Shown here one piece after another: positions 18,219-27,699 of a DNA stretch of 63,109 nucleotides. The notes under the pieces were generated by a model. The model was not told the origin of the DNA. It ran no database searches and worked only from the letters and a program-made list of their open reading frames with translations. The DNA is taken from contig PAZH01000027.1 of assembly GCA_002716125.1 (NCBI GenBank), forward strand, positions 1 through 63,109, read 5' to 3'. Source of the DNA: Rhodospirillaceae bacterium (GTDB lineage Bacteria; Pseudomonadota; Alphaproteobacteria; UBA8366). Numbering within the stretch: the stretch's first letter is position 1; every line of letters begins with the position of its first letter. Position numbers and translations under genes: made by a program.

Positions 18219-20137
18219 TCATCGCGACAGCGGGACATATCGATCACGGTAAGTCGGTGCTTGTAAAAGCGCTGACGGGTATCGAGACGGACCGGCTGCC
18301 CGAAGAGCGCGCGCGCGGTATGTCGATCGACTTGGGTTTCGCCTATACCGACCTCGGCAACGGTTCGGTCAGCGGGTTCATCGACGTGCCTGGTCACGAA
18401 CGCTTTGTGCGCAACATGTTGGCGGGGGTCAGCGGAATCGACTACGCGATCCTCATCGTCGCCGCCGACGACGGCCCCATGCCGCAGACGGAAGAACATC
18501 TCGCCATACTCGACTTACTTGGCGTGGAAGCCGGCTGCATCGCGCTCACCAAGATCGACCGGGTCGATCCGGAACGCGTCGAAGAAGCGAGAGAACTCAT
18601 TCAGATCCTGGTCGACGGCACGACGATGGAAGGCGCCGAGATATTTCCGGTCTCCGGCATAACCGGCGACGGCATTCCCGCACTGAAACAACACCTTTCG
18701 ACCGTCGCGGATGAAGTGCCGGATCGAACCGGCACAGGTAACTTTCGCCTGGCCATCGACCGATGCTTCACGCTCTCGGGCACGGGGCTCGTCGTCACGG
18801 GTACTGTATTCTCCGGCAACGCAAAGATCGGCGACCGAATGATGCTGACGCCGCTTGGTCGCGAAGTCCGAATTCGGGGCATTCATGCCCAGAACGAGGA
18901 AGCGGAGACCGGGGGCGCCGGACAACGCTGCGCCTTAAACATCACCGCGCAAGGTCTGAGCCGGGCGAATGTCAGACGCGGCGACTGGATCGCCGCACCG
19001 GAATCGCATGCGCCGACCCGACGATTCGATGCGCGAATTCGAGTTCTGCGTAGCGAACAAAAGCCGCTGAGACATTGGACTCCGATCCATCTACACCTGG
19101 CGGCGACCGACGTCATCGGTCGTGTCGCCGTGCTTGAAGGCCGGGAGATTGCGCCGGGCGAAAGCGGCCTCGTACAGCTTTTACTCGACGAGCCGGTCGG
19201 CGCCCTATGGGGCGACCGGCTTATTCTGCGCGACCAATCCGCGCGGCGAACCGTGGCGGGCGGCAAAGCGATCGATCCGTTCGCGCCAGCGCGGGGACGC
19301 GCCCGACCGGAACGATTAGCGACGCTAAAGGCGCTTGAGATTCCTGACGCGGTCGATGCCCTGCACGCCCTGCTCGAACAAGCACCCTCCGGCGTCGAAC
19401 TCGAGCCGTTCGCACGATCGCGTAATCTCTCGCCGGCGGAGGCGACCGAACTTTGGCGCGGTGTTGAAATGAACCGGGTCGGCCGCCCCGAGGCGCCAAT
19501 CGGCGTATCGCAGGCCCGTTGGGACACGCTCTCGGAAGTGACGGTCACTGCATTGGCGGACTGGCACAAAGCGCATCCGGGCGACCCCGGCCCGACAGAG
19601 GATCAATTGCGCCGGCGCCTTCCCGTCAGAATCGCAGGCGATCTTTTCGGTGCGATCCTCTTGGGACTGATCAACGGTAACAAAATCATGCGTGACGGTG
19701 CCACGCTCCGCCTGCCGATGCACCGCGCCGCCATGTCGGACAACGAAACCGCGCTCTGGGAGAAGGTCCGCCCTATGATGGAGGAAGGCGGACTCCGGCC
19801 GCCCCGCGTGCGTGAGATCGCAGAGGACCTCTCGCAACCGCCACAGGTCATCGAGCGCTTCCTGTTTCGCGCCGCCCGCCTTGGGATCGTTCATGCCGTC
19901 GCCAAGAACCGTTTTTATCCGCCCGCCACAATGCGGGATATGGGTCGCTTGGCCGAGCGCCTCGCCGAGAAATCACAAGACGGCATGTTCTCCGCCGCCG
20001 ATTTCCGGGACGCCACCGATATCGGCCGCAACGTGACGATCCAAGTCTTGGAATATTTCGACCGGAGCGGCTTCACCCAGCGGGTCGGCGAAGGCCGGAA
20101 GATCCGAAAACCCGTCGACGAGGTATTTGGGGACTAG
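18215..20137 (+). CDS. selB: Selenocysteine-specific elongation factor
   Basis: A 640-aa GTPase that delivers Sec-tRNA(Sec) to UGA codons marked by a SECIS hairpin. The EF-Tu-like G domain has GHIDHGKS (G1), DVPGH (G3) and TKID (G4). Two beta-barrel domains follow, with GTGLVVTGTVFSGNAKIGD in domain II. The long C-terminal part holds the winged-helix modules that bind the mRNA hairpin (EEGGLRPPRVREIAEDLSQP and the FSAADFRDATDIGRNVTIQV module). The chosen start, ATG at 18215, overlaps the selA stop and gives the usual MIIATAGHIDHGKS; a start at 18155 would add foreign residues. It is an operon with selA. Confidence 0.96.
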   Translation: MIIATAGHIDHGKSVLVKALTGIETDRLPEERARGMSIDLGFAYTDLGNGSVSGFIDVPGHERFVRNMLAGVSGIDYAILIVAADDGPMPQTEEHLAILDLLGVEAGCIALTKIDRVDPERVEEARELIQILVDGTTMEGAEIFPVSGITGDGIPALKQHLSTVADEVPDRTGTGNFRLAIDRCFTLSGTGLVVTGTVFSGNAKIGDRMMLTPLGREVRIRGIHAQNEEAETGGAGQRCALNITAQGLSRANVRRGDWIAAPESHAPTRRFDARIRVLRSEQKPLRHWTPIHLHLAATDVIGRVAVLEGREIAPGESGLVQLLLDEPVGALWGDRLILRDQSARRTVAGGKAIDPFAPARGRARPERLATLKALEIPDAVDALHALLEQAPSGVELEPFARSRNLSPAEATELWRGVEMNRVGRPEAPIGVSQARWDTLSEVTVTALADWHKAHPGDPGPTEDQLRRRLPVRIAGDLFGAILLGLINGNKIMRDGATLRLPMHRAAMSDNETALWEKVRPMMEEGGLRPPRVREIAEDLSQPPQVIERFLFRAARLGIVHAVAKNRFYPPATMRDMGRLAERLAEKSQDGMFSAADFRDATDIGRNVTIQVLEYFDRSGFTQRVGEGRKIRKPVDEVFGD

Positions 20138-21227
20138 GCGTTTCGGGCGACCGGTTGCTGCTGCGTCGCGCAATGAATACCGCCGCCGACCTCTCCGATC
20201 GGATCGACGTTCAACATGACGATCTCCCGACCAGGATAGAGTTTCGACAGAGTCTGCCGCGCGATCGTATCGGCTTCCGGATCGCCGAATTCCGCCGCGA
20301 TCACAGCACCGTTGCAGATGTAGTAGTTCACGTAAGACGCGACGAAATCCGCCGATTCAATGCGCGTATCGACGGGCTCCGGAATCGTGACCAAATGCAG
20401 CGGCTTCTCGCGTGCATCCCGCGAAAGCTCCAAAATGTCGTAGGTCTCGAACGCGGCTACCGACCACGGATCGCGCGGATCCATTTGTTCCGGCAGTTGG
20501 ATTAACACCGTCCCCGGCGCAACAAGCCGAGCCAGCGAATCGATATGATAGTCGGTGATATCCGCCCCTTTCACACCGGGCGCCCAAATGACTTTCTCCG
20601 CACCAAGCGCTTCCAGCAATAGCGCTGAAACAGCAGACTTCGGACCGCGATTGCGGTTTGGATTAATCCAGCTGCTCTCATGCGCGATCAGTGTGCCCTG
20701 TCCGTCGCTCTCGACACCGCCGGCCTCCCCGACCAATCCGTTGCCCAATACCGGCAACCCGAGACGTTGCGCCACACGGCGCGCGACGCGGCCGTCATTC
20801 GGATGGACTTGCTTGCCGCCCCAGCCATTGAAATTAAGGTCTCGGACCGCGAGGTGCCGGCCGCATTGCGCACGAACAACGGACCCGAATCCCAACACCA
20901 AAGATCATCGGTCGCGATGTGCCAAATCTCGACAGACGTACCGAGTTTCCGACGTGCCGCCGCCTCGAATTTCGCCGCCATGAGCATCACGACCGGCTCG
21001 AACTCGACAATCGTATTTGCAATATCCGCGATTGCGGTCTGCAAATCTTCGAGAAATGCCGCATCCGAATGGACCATGCGGTTGACCGGCCATTGCATAA
21101 AAGTTCGCACATGCGGCTCGGATTCTTCCGGCAGGCCATACGGAGATGTGCCCTGAGAGGCCACGGCGGCAGAAGGGCCTACGAGCGCCCCCCCGGCCGC
21201 AAGCAGGAAACGTCGCCGCGATACCAT
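20134..21227 (-). pseudogene. Agmatine-deiminase-family protein, one frameshift
   Basis: A peptidyl-arginine/agmatine deiminase family member (hydrolysis of guanidino groups). The N-terminus is a Tat-like signal, SRRRFLLAAGGALVG. Then come MQWPVNR and DDLWCWDSGPLFVRNA; near 20855 the frame shifts by one base, and the rest (HLAVRDLNFNGWGGKQ, DITDYHIDSLARL, then the catalytic-Cys motif EVGGGIHCATQQQP) continues in the next frame to the stop at 20134. All motifs are present apart from the break, so it is either a very recent pseudogene or an assembly error. Its end overlaps the end of selB by four bases. It is the last gene of a four-gene minus-strand operon. Confidence 0.82.
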
Positions 21228-21246
21228 CGCTTTTCCGGTTAAAGGC

Positions 21247-22374
21247 TTAACGGAGCATACCGCGGGCTGCGATTGGCCAGAGCGCCTCCACCCGGTTGCC
21301 GCGATAACCGACATACCAGTCGTAAAGGTTCACCGTTGGGTCACAATGGCCCGGAATCAGCTTAAGTTTGTCGCCGAGGCCGACTTTCCGGTTTGTCCTC
21401 GAGATATCGAGGATCCCGTGTTCGTCCGAGGCGCGTCCGAATTCGACCTCCGGCATATCAGCGACCGCCGGCGGGCCGGAATCCATGGCCAAAGCCTTCA
21501 ATCCCGCGTCGACGAGAGCGCGATCCTCCGTCGGTGCACTCATGACCGTGACAAAGACGAAAAGGCTGTTCTCGAAATCGTCGAAGAATCCGCCGTCTTC
21601 ATTGAGATTCTTACCGTAGTCCGCATCCATAAAGACGTAGGAGCCAGCCTGCAATTCGTTGTGAACACCCCCCGCCGTTTCGAATTGAAATGTCCCCGTT
21701 CCAGCCCCGCCAATGATCTCGCACTCCAATCCTGCGCTTTTCAGGCCCTCGACCGTCTCTCGCGTCAGAGCGACGCCAGCATCGGCCGCCGCTTGGCGCT
21801 CGGCATAGCTTCGGACATGCTGCGCCCGTCCCTGATAGGCTTGTAAGCCAGCAAAATCAAGGTTTGTTGCGGAATCGATTTGTTTGGCTAAATCGACTGC
21901 CGGCTGACCGGGCTCGACACCGCAGCGCGCCGCGCCTGTATCGATCTCGACAAGCACGTTCAAAGTCGTCCCCATCGCGCCAGCAGCTTCGTCCAGTTGC
22001 GTGACATTATCAGGATGGTCCGCGCAGACACCGACCCATTCGGCCTGCTTCGACAAGGCGGCAAGCCGAAGTAACTTCGGCCGGCCCACTATTTGATTCG
22101 AAACCAAAACATTTGGGACACCGCCGGCAACCATGGCTTCCGCTTCCCCGACTTTTTGGCAGCAGAGACCGACCGCCCCGCGCGCCATTTGCGCCAGTCC
22201 AATAACGGCGCATTTGTGCGATTTCGAATGCGGTCTCAGTTTTACCGGCTTGCCCTCGATGGCCTTGGCCATACGGTCGAGGTTTCGTTCGAAAGCGTCT
22301 AGATCGAGCAAGAGTGCCGGCGTATCGACATCTTCCAGAGCCATGCCGATTTCGGCGGGGGGCGGTGTTGTCAT
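21247..22374 (-). CDS. DSD1-family PLP enzyme (D-threonine aldolase / 3-hydroxy-D-aspartate aldolase type)
   Basis: A 375-aa fold-type III PLP enzyme. The PLP lysine is in LRPHSKSHKC (alanine-racemase-like barrel). The C-terminal metal site of this family is seen as PGHCDPTVNLYDWYVG (His-x-Cys-Asp). GVCCQKVGEAEAMV matches the VGVCCQKVSEAEA segment of D-threonine aldolases and 3-hydroxy-D-aspartate aldolases. Expected reaction: metal-dependent retro-aldol cleavage of a D-beta-hydroxy amino acid to glycine plus aldehyde, or dehydration to keto acid. Gaps of 12 and 19 bases to its neighbours show an operon. The exact substrate is open. Confidence 0.88.
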   Translation of the reverse strand: MTTPPPAEIGMALEDVDTPALLLDLDAFERNLDRMAKAIEGKPVKLRPHSKSHKCAVIGLAQMARGAVGLCCQKVGEAEAMVAGGVPNVLVSNQIVGRPKLLRLAALSKQAEWVGVCADHPDNVTQLDEAAGAMGTTLNVLVEIDTGAARCGVEPGQPAVDLAKQIDSATNLDFAGLQAYQGRAQHVRSYAERQAAADAGVALTRETVEGLKSAGLECEIIGGAGTGTFQFETAGGVHNELQAGSYVFMDADYGKNLNEDGGFFDDFENSLFVFVTVMSAPTEDRALVDAGLKALAMDSGPPAVADMPEVEFGRASDEHGILDISRTNRKVGLGDKLKLIPGHCDPTVNLYDWYVGYRGNRVEALWPIAARGMLR

Positions 22375-22386
22375 CTCGAATCTCTC

Positions 22387-23700
22387 CTATTCTCGGCCTT
22401 TTAGAGGCAGGGACTGCTCGCCCACCATATTTTTCGCGATCACATCGCGAACCTCGTTTATATCGAGATCGTAATGTTCAATCATTTGCTTTGTTTGATC
22501 GACGATCCCATCAACATTCTGCAGCATTTTCAACCGCTTAAAAACGTCAGGCCGCTCAACGCCCATCGCTTCACCGATCAGTTCCAGGAAATTCACGACT
22601 TCGAAAGGCCAATCGCGTTCATGACTGCAGATATCCCGGTGGCAGGCATGATAAACGCCCGCCAAGGTATCGATCCCGGCTTCCGTCGCCGCTTCGAGCT
22701 GCTTTTCATGCAAATCCTTGCGAAATTCAGGCAAAGCGGAGAGCGAGTTACACATATATCCGGCCCGCGGCTGTTCCAAATCGACGAATTCAAGCTCTGG
22801 TATGGCGGAAAGGATGGCGCGCACCGCTTCCGTGACGCCGGGCGAGCCCGGGTGTTCGTGCAGCGCGACGCGTTTTTTCACCGGATGGACGAACATTTCC
22901 CGCAACCGGTCGAGGTGGCGCTCCAAAATCACCGCCATCATGGACATATCGAAATCGGCGGCCCCTTCTTGTTCTTCATAGACCGGCAGCGCGGTCTCGC
23001 CCATTTGGACCATGCAGGTCGGGCACCAGGAGACCACTTCCGAGGCACCGGTCTCGGCAAACCGCTTAATCGTGGCATAGGCCTGGCGGCCCCCATTGGC
23101 CGTATCGCCCGGACGCAGCTGCAAAATCCCGCAATAGTTCGAGGGGCCGCCATAGACCGCATAGCTCAATTCCAAGGCATCCAGAATATCCAAGCAAAGC
23201 AAAGCGATATGCGGGGTCCGCAAGACGTTGCAACCCGTATAGAAGATGAGATCGGGCGGCGTCTCTTCCGTCCAACGCTGGGTGGACACGCGCGCCAGGT
23301 CTTCCGCGGTCAGCTGAAGGCGCGGTAGAATTTTCGTGGCACGCACCATGTCCTGAAAATTGGTCCGGCCTTGTTCGCGTGCCGACTCACCCGCGTCCCG
23401 TTTCAAGGAAAGCCGGGCCAGCAACAGCATCAATCGCGGATCGACGCCATAATCGCAGGCATCGAGGCAAAACCCGCTGTGGCTGCAGACTTCCGCCCAG
23501 CGGCGCCCTTCCGCATTGCCGTCCCCCATTCGCAGGATATCCACCACGCCGGTGAGCACGTGTTCGGGGTCGGCGCCTTCCAGTCCCGCTGGCGCCGCCA
23601 TCGGACAGACCTCGAAGCATTTCCCGCAACGGGTACAGGCATCCGCAATCGAAAGCGCTTTCGACTGGAGTCCGCCTTCGAAATTACCGTCTCCATCCAT
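22387..23700 (-). CDS. (Fe-S)-binding oxidoreductase subunit with CCG-type domains
   Basis: A 437-aa protein related to HdrD/GlpC/LldE-type subunits. The N-terminus has a 4Fe-4S ferredoxin motif (CTRCGKCFEVCP, residues 22-33) and a second, looser cluster site (CSHSGFCLDACD). Then come two cysteine-rich (CCG-like) domains: FYTGCNV...NYCGILQL...WCPTC, and AGYMCNS...YHACHRDICSHE. The second is degenerate, since the usual CC pair is not seen. Such proteins pass electrons between a dehydrogenase and quinone or a disulfide. It lies between the aldolase and the PLP enzyme in the operon. No dehydrogenase subunit is next to it. Confidence 0.8.
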   Translation of the reverse strand: MDGDGNFEGGLQSKALSIADACTRCGKCFEVCPMAAPAGLEGADPEHVLTGVVDILRMGDGNAEGRRWAEVCSHSGFCLDACDYGVDPRLMLLLARLSLKRDAGESAREQGRTNFQDMVRATKILPRLQLTAEDLARVSTQRWTEETPPDLIFYTGCNVLRTPHIALLCLDILDALELSYAVYGGPSNYCGILQLRPGDTANGGRQAYATIKRFAETGASEVVSWCPTCMVQMGETALPVYEEQEGAADFDMSMMAVILERHLDRLREMFVHPVKKRVALHEHPGSPGVTEAVRAILSAIPELEFVDLEQPRAGYMCNSLSALPEFRKDLHEKQLEAATEAGIDTLAGVYHACHRDICSHERDWPFEVVNFLELIGEAMGVERPDVFKRLKMLQNVDGIVDQTKQMIEHYDLDINEVRDVIAKNMVGEQSLPLKGRE

Positions 23701-23759
23701 GACACTTTCCTCCTGACCTGCGAGCTTAACGGACCGCCGGCTCTTGCGCCACGACGGCC

Positions 23760-24479
23760 TTAATTTACGTAGTCCGGCTCTTCCTTGTTCAGGATGCGTT
23801 TCAGAGCTTCAAAGTGTAGTACCGCGGTTTCAGCCTCGCCGACCATCTGCTCAACCGTCATATCGACGACTGTCGGCGATATCTTTCGATACGGCTTACC
23901 CGTCGATTGCGCGAGCACTTGGAACATCGCTGCCCGTTCCAGGTAATAGAGGTCGTCGAACGCTTCGGCGACATTCGGGCCGACCACGACGACACCGTGA
24001 TTCGCTAAAAACATGACTTTCTTGTTGCCGAGCTTGGACGCAATCCGCTGCCCTTCCGCGTCATCGAGGGCGAGACCGTTGTACTCGTCGTCGTAGGCAA
24101 TCTTATTATGGAAACGGATCGCGTTCTGCTCCACAGGTTCCAGGCGCCCCCCTTCGAGCATCGTCAAGGCCGTTGCGTAGGGCATATGCGTGTGCAGCAC
24201 GACCTTCGCATGCGGGGCCGCTCGGTGGGCCTGCCCATGGATGAACAAAGCCGTCGGTTCGACCGGATGGTCGCCTTCCAATACGTTGCCCTCCGCATCG
24301 CACACCAGAATGTTGGATGCGGTGATCTCCGACCAATGCAAGCCGTGCGGATTGATCAAGAAGGTATCGTCATCAAGGGCCACGCTGAAATGATTGCTGA
24401 TCCCTTCATTGAAGCCGAAGCGAACGGCGCAGCGGAATGCCGCGGCCAGATCGATACGTAACTGTTGGACGTCTTCCAT
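23760..24479 (-). CDS. Class II aldolase/adducin-family protein
   Basis: A 239-aa zinc-dependent aldolase-fold protein (fuculose-phosphate aldolase/adducin head). Zinc ligands appear as HTHMPYATAL and a later His in FLANHGVVVVG; GISNHFSV and INPHGLHWSEI are typical family segments. The start chosen is ATG at 24479, preceded by AGGGGAG; a frame opening at 24548 would add residues without family match. It is the first gene of the minus-strand operon, divergent from purB with a 120-base promoter gap. Substrates in the family include sugar phosphates, and some members act in other carbonyl chemistry, so the reaction is unknown. Confidence 0.88.
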   Translation of the reverse strand: MEDVQQLRIDLAAAFRCAVRFGFNEGISNHFSVALDDDTFLINPHGLHWSEITASNILVCDAEGNVLEGDHPVEPTALFIHGQAHRAAPHAKVVLHTHMPYATALTMLEGGRLEPVEQNAIRFHNKIAYDDEYNGLALDDAEGQRIASKLGNKKVMFLANHGVVVVGPNVAEAFDDLYYLERAAMFQVLAQSTGKPYRKISPTVVDMTVEQMVGEAETAVLHFEALKRILNKEEPDYVN

Positions 24480-24599
24480 GGGTCTCCCCTTTTCGTCGCG
24501 AGAGGCAGATAATATGTTCTTGGCTGCCCCGGGCAAGGGGCCTAACACTATTCGTCGCGGCGAATTGCCCCGCGACCTCAGCTAGGAAACGAACATTCG

Positions 24600-25895
24600 A
24601 TGATCCCACGTTATAGCCGCCCCGAAATGACCCGCATTTGGGAGCCCGAGAACAAGTTCCAAATTTGGTTCGAGATCGAAGCGCACGCCTGCGATGCCAT
24701 GGCGGAACTTGGCGTCATTCCTAAGGAAGCCGCAAAGACGATCTGGGAGAAGGGCGGCTTCGATGTTGATCGCATCGACGAGATCGAGCGAGAGACAAAG
24801 CACGACGTCATCGCCTTTCTCACAAGTGTCGCCGAGCATGTCGGTCCCGAAGCGAGGTTCCTGCATCAAGGGATGACCTCGTCCGACGTGCTCGACACCT
24901 GTCTCGCCGTCCAATTGGCGCAAGCATCGGACATCTTGCTCGCCGATCTCGATAAAGTGCTCGACGTCCTAAAACGCCGCGCCTACGAGCATAAGGACAC
25001 AGTCTGTATCGGCCGCAGCCATGGTATCCACGCGGAACCCACGACCTTCGGCCTCAAACTCGCGGGGCACTACGCGGAGTTCGCGCGCAACCGGAAACGT
25101 CTGGAGGAAGCGCGGGCCGAAGTCGCAACCTGTGCAATTTCGGGCGCCGTCGGCACCTTCGCCAATATTGACCCCCGGGTCGAGGAATACGTTGCGGAAA
25201 AACTCGGACTCACCGTCGAGCCGGTCTCGACCCAGGTGATCCCACGCGACCGGCACGCGGCGTTCTTCGCCACCCTGGCGGTTATTGCCTCATCGGTCGA
25301 GCGTCTCGCGGTCGAAATCCGCCATCTGCAGCGCACCGAAGTCCGAGAGGCGGAAGAGTTCTTCTCCGAAGGCCAAAAGGGTTCCTCCGCAATGCCGCAT
25401 AAGCGGAATCCGGTCCTGACGGAAAATCTGACGGGGCTTGCCCGAGTCGTTCGCTCCGCCGTTGTCCCGGCGATGGAGAATGTCGCTCTTTGGCATGAGC
25501 GCGACATCTCGCACTCCTCCGTCGAACGTATGATCGGCCCGGACGCAACCGTGACGCTGGATTTCGCACTCATGCGCCTTGCCGGCCTGATGGACAAGCT
25601 ATTGGTCTATCCGGACGCCATGATGATGAATCTCGAGCGATTGCAAGGTTTGGTTCATTCGCAACGGGTGCTGTTGGGCCTCACGCAACGGGGCATGAGC
25701 CGCGAAGACGCCTATCAAGCGGTCCAACGAAACGCGATGGACGTTTGGAAAGGTAACGCGGCCTTCTTAAATCTTTTGAAATCCGACCGTAAAATCGGCG
25801 AATATCTCAGTAACGATGACCTCGAGGAGCTGTTCGATCTCGGCTATCACACAAAACAAGTGGACACGATTTTCGCGCGCGTCTTCGAAAACTAG
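24600..25895 (+). CDS. purB: Adenylosuccinate lyase
   Basis: A fumarase/aspartase-superfamily enzyme of 431 aa that removes fumarate from SAICAR and from adenylosuccinate in purine synthesis. Signature loop GSSAMPHKRNPVLTENLTG; general acid/base regions in MTSSDVLDT and IGRSHGIHAEPTTFG. MIPRYSRPEMTRIWEPENKF is the usual N-terminus of the alphaproteobacterial form. It is divergent from the aldolase operon. The 3' end overlaps an in-frame start of the next gene by 80 bases in another frame. The purC-purL genes follow 3 kb downstream. Confidence 0.97.
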   Translation: MIPRYSRPEMTRIWEPENKFQIWFEIEAHACDAMAELGVIPKEAAKTIWEKGGFDVDRIDEIERETKHDVIAFLTSVAEHVGPEARFLHQGMTSSDVLDTCLAVQLAQASDILLADLDKVLDVLKRRAYEHKDTVCIGRSHGIHAEPTTFGLKLAGHYAEFARNRKRLEEARAEVATCAISGAVGTFANIDPRVEEYVAEKLGLTVEPVSTQVIPRDRHAAFFATLAVIASSVERLAVEIRHLQRTEVREAEEFFSEGQKGSSAMPHKRNPVLTENLTGLARVVRSAVVPAMENVALWHERDISHSSVERMIGPDATVTLDFALMRLAGLMDKLLVYPDAMMMNLERLQGLVHSQRVLLGLTQRGMSREDAYQAVQRNAMDVWKGNAAFLNLLKSDRKIGEYLSNDDLEELFDLGYHTKQVDTIFARVFEN

Positions 25896-27693
25896 CGCGC
25901 TTCTTGGTCTCACCTTATGCCTGAGTCTTTCCGCACCCGCCGGTGCGGTCGATACGGAAAAGGTCGAAGACTCGATCCGTTTGCTGCGGATTGCGGCGCT
26001 GAGCTTGAAAGGCGACCCCGACCGCGGCCGCGCGTTCACCGGGCTCGTCCATATGCAGCTCAGGCGCGACAAACTGAAAGCGTCGCGGATTGAGCTAAAG
26101 AACATCCGAGACCGGCTTTGGCGCGTGCGCGCTCGAATCCTGACCGCGGACTACCATTTGCGCAAAGGGCGCACGAAGACCGCCCGACGCGTCTTGGCTG
26201 AGTCGATAAAACTCGTTCCCACAAAAGGCCGACAACGCGGCGCCGACGATACCTACCTCGATATCGCGACACGCCAGGCCGCGATGGGCGATTACAACGC
26301 GGCTCTGGCGACGGCGCGGCGAATTTCGATTCCCCTCGAACGCCTCGACGCCTATCTATTGATTGCGGATGGCGCAGCGGTTAGCCGCGACAAGAAAGTT
26401 GTCGCGGCGGCGGATAAAATGTTCAGCGACGCCTTCGCGCTCGCTAAGAAACTGAAGGGTGGCCTCCAAGAGACGGCAGAAGTCCTACTCCGAATCGCCT
26501 ACGCTCAAATTGACGCCAAGCAAGACAAAAACGCTCTCATAACGCTTCGCCACCTCAGGCCCCTGATCATCGATTCGCCGCCGTTCGAAGGTTGGGCGGA
26601 TCGCGTTGCGGATATGGCGGGTGCTTTCGTCTTGGCAGGTGACAACAATACGGCGATGGGCATCGTTCGATCCGTGGGGGACATTCGTCATCGGACCAAG
26701 GCGATGTCGGAAGTCGCCAGCGCCATCGGAACGAAAGGCAATATCGACGCCGCTGTCCCGCTCTTCAGCCTCGCGTTTCAGGAAACCAAGCGCATTGGCA
26801 ACGATCAACATAAGTTCGAAGCGATCCAGCACATGGTCCACCGGCAAGCTAAGCTTGGCCGGCATGCGGACGCATTCAAAATGGCCGGGCATGTGCGTGA
26901 CCGCCGCATGCAAGCGCTGACCATGTTGGCGATGGGCAAGGCCATGATGGAGATCGACGATCACAAGAACGCCGAGCTTGTCACGAACTACATCCCCTAC
27001 ATCGGGATGCGTTCACAAATCTTTACGGCGCTCGCCAATGTGAAAGGTATTGCCGGCAAAAATATGGAGGCCAGCGCGCTTCTCGCGAAGGGCTTGGCGG
27101 ATACGCCAAATGCGGCAGCGCAAAAAATTAATCCGGAAAGCCTCGAGCGCGCCCTCATGCAGAGCATCGACATCCAAAGCCGCGTCGGCGCGCCGGAAGC
27201 GATGGTCTCGCTGTTCGATCGCGTACGCCAATTATCGAAACAACTGCCGACCATTAAGCCGCGCGTCTCGGTTCTATCGAAGATGGCGGTGACCTTGGCA
27301 AACAACGGCAAGAAACAAATGGCGCAGGACGACCTCGATGTGGCGTGGCGATTGGCGTGGCGGGATACCCAACATCCGCATTTCGCCGAGATGCTGTCCA
27401 ATATCACAGACGCCCAACTGGCTGCGGGGTTTGTTCTTCAGGCTTTTGATACGGCCGCACGTATTCCCGAAGAGCCAACAGGCCTCACGGACAACCGGGC
27501 TGCCTTCATCGATGCCTCGTCACCGCCCGAGTCGCCCCGAAACCGCGCCCTGCGCAAAGTCGCCATGGCAGCCGGTACAGTCGGGCGACCGAAACTTTCG
27601 ATCCGCGCCGTGCGCGCCATCACGGATGAGACGGCGCTCGCATACGCCGTCTCCCGCATCGCAACCGCCATCGCGGAAGCGAAGCAGCGCTAA
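25816..27693 (+). CDS. Exported helical-repeat (TPR-like) protein, unknown
   Basis: A 625-aa protein with an N-terminal extension, then a signal-like segment (SALLGLTLCLSLSAPAGA, cut before VDTEKVED). The mature part consists of degenerate two-helix repeats of about 30-35 residues (DTYLDIATRQAAMGDYNAAL, RVADMAGAFVLAGDNNTAM, HKFEAIQHMVHRQAKLGRHA, and others), as in TPR/SEL1-type solenoids, and ends in RIATAIAEAKQR. The only good start is ATG at 25816, inside purB by 80 bases, implying coupled translation; the region upstream of the signal segment is unusually long. Predicted role: periplasmic scaffold or complex assembly. No partner is evident. Confidence 0.7.
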   Translation: MTSRSCSISAITQNKWTRFSRASSKTSALLGLTLCLSLSAPAGAVDTEKVEDSIRLLRIAALSLKGDPDRGRAFTGLVHMQLRRDKLKASRIELKNIRDRLWRVRARILTADYHLRKGRTKTARRVLAESIKLVPTKGRQRGADDTYLDIATRQAAMGDYNAALATARRISIPLERLDAYLLIADGAAVSRDKKVVAAADKMFSDAFALAKKLKGGLQETAEVLLRIAYAQIDAKQDKNALITLRHLRPLIIDSPPFEGWADRVADMAGAFVLAGDNNTAMGIVRSVGDIRHRTKAMSEVASAIGTKGNIDAAVPLFSLAFQETKRIGNDQHKFEAIQHMVHRQAKLGRHADAFKMAGHVRDRRMQALTMLAMGKAMMEIDDHKNAELVTNYIPYIGMRSQIFTALANVKGIAGKNMEASALLAKGLADTPNAAAQKINPESLERALMQSIDIQSRVGAPEAMVSLFDRVRQLSKQLPTIKPRVSVLSKMAVTLANNGKKQMAQDDLDVAWRLAWRDTQHPHFAEMLSNITDAQLAAGFVLQAFDTAARIPEEPTGLTDNRAAFIDASSPPESPRNRALRKVAMAAGTVGRPKLSIRAVRAITDETALAYAVSRIATAIAEAKQR

Positions 27694-27699
27694 CCCGTT

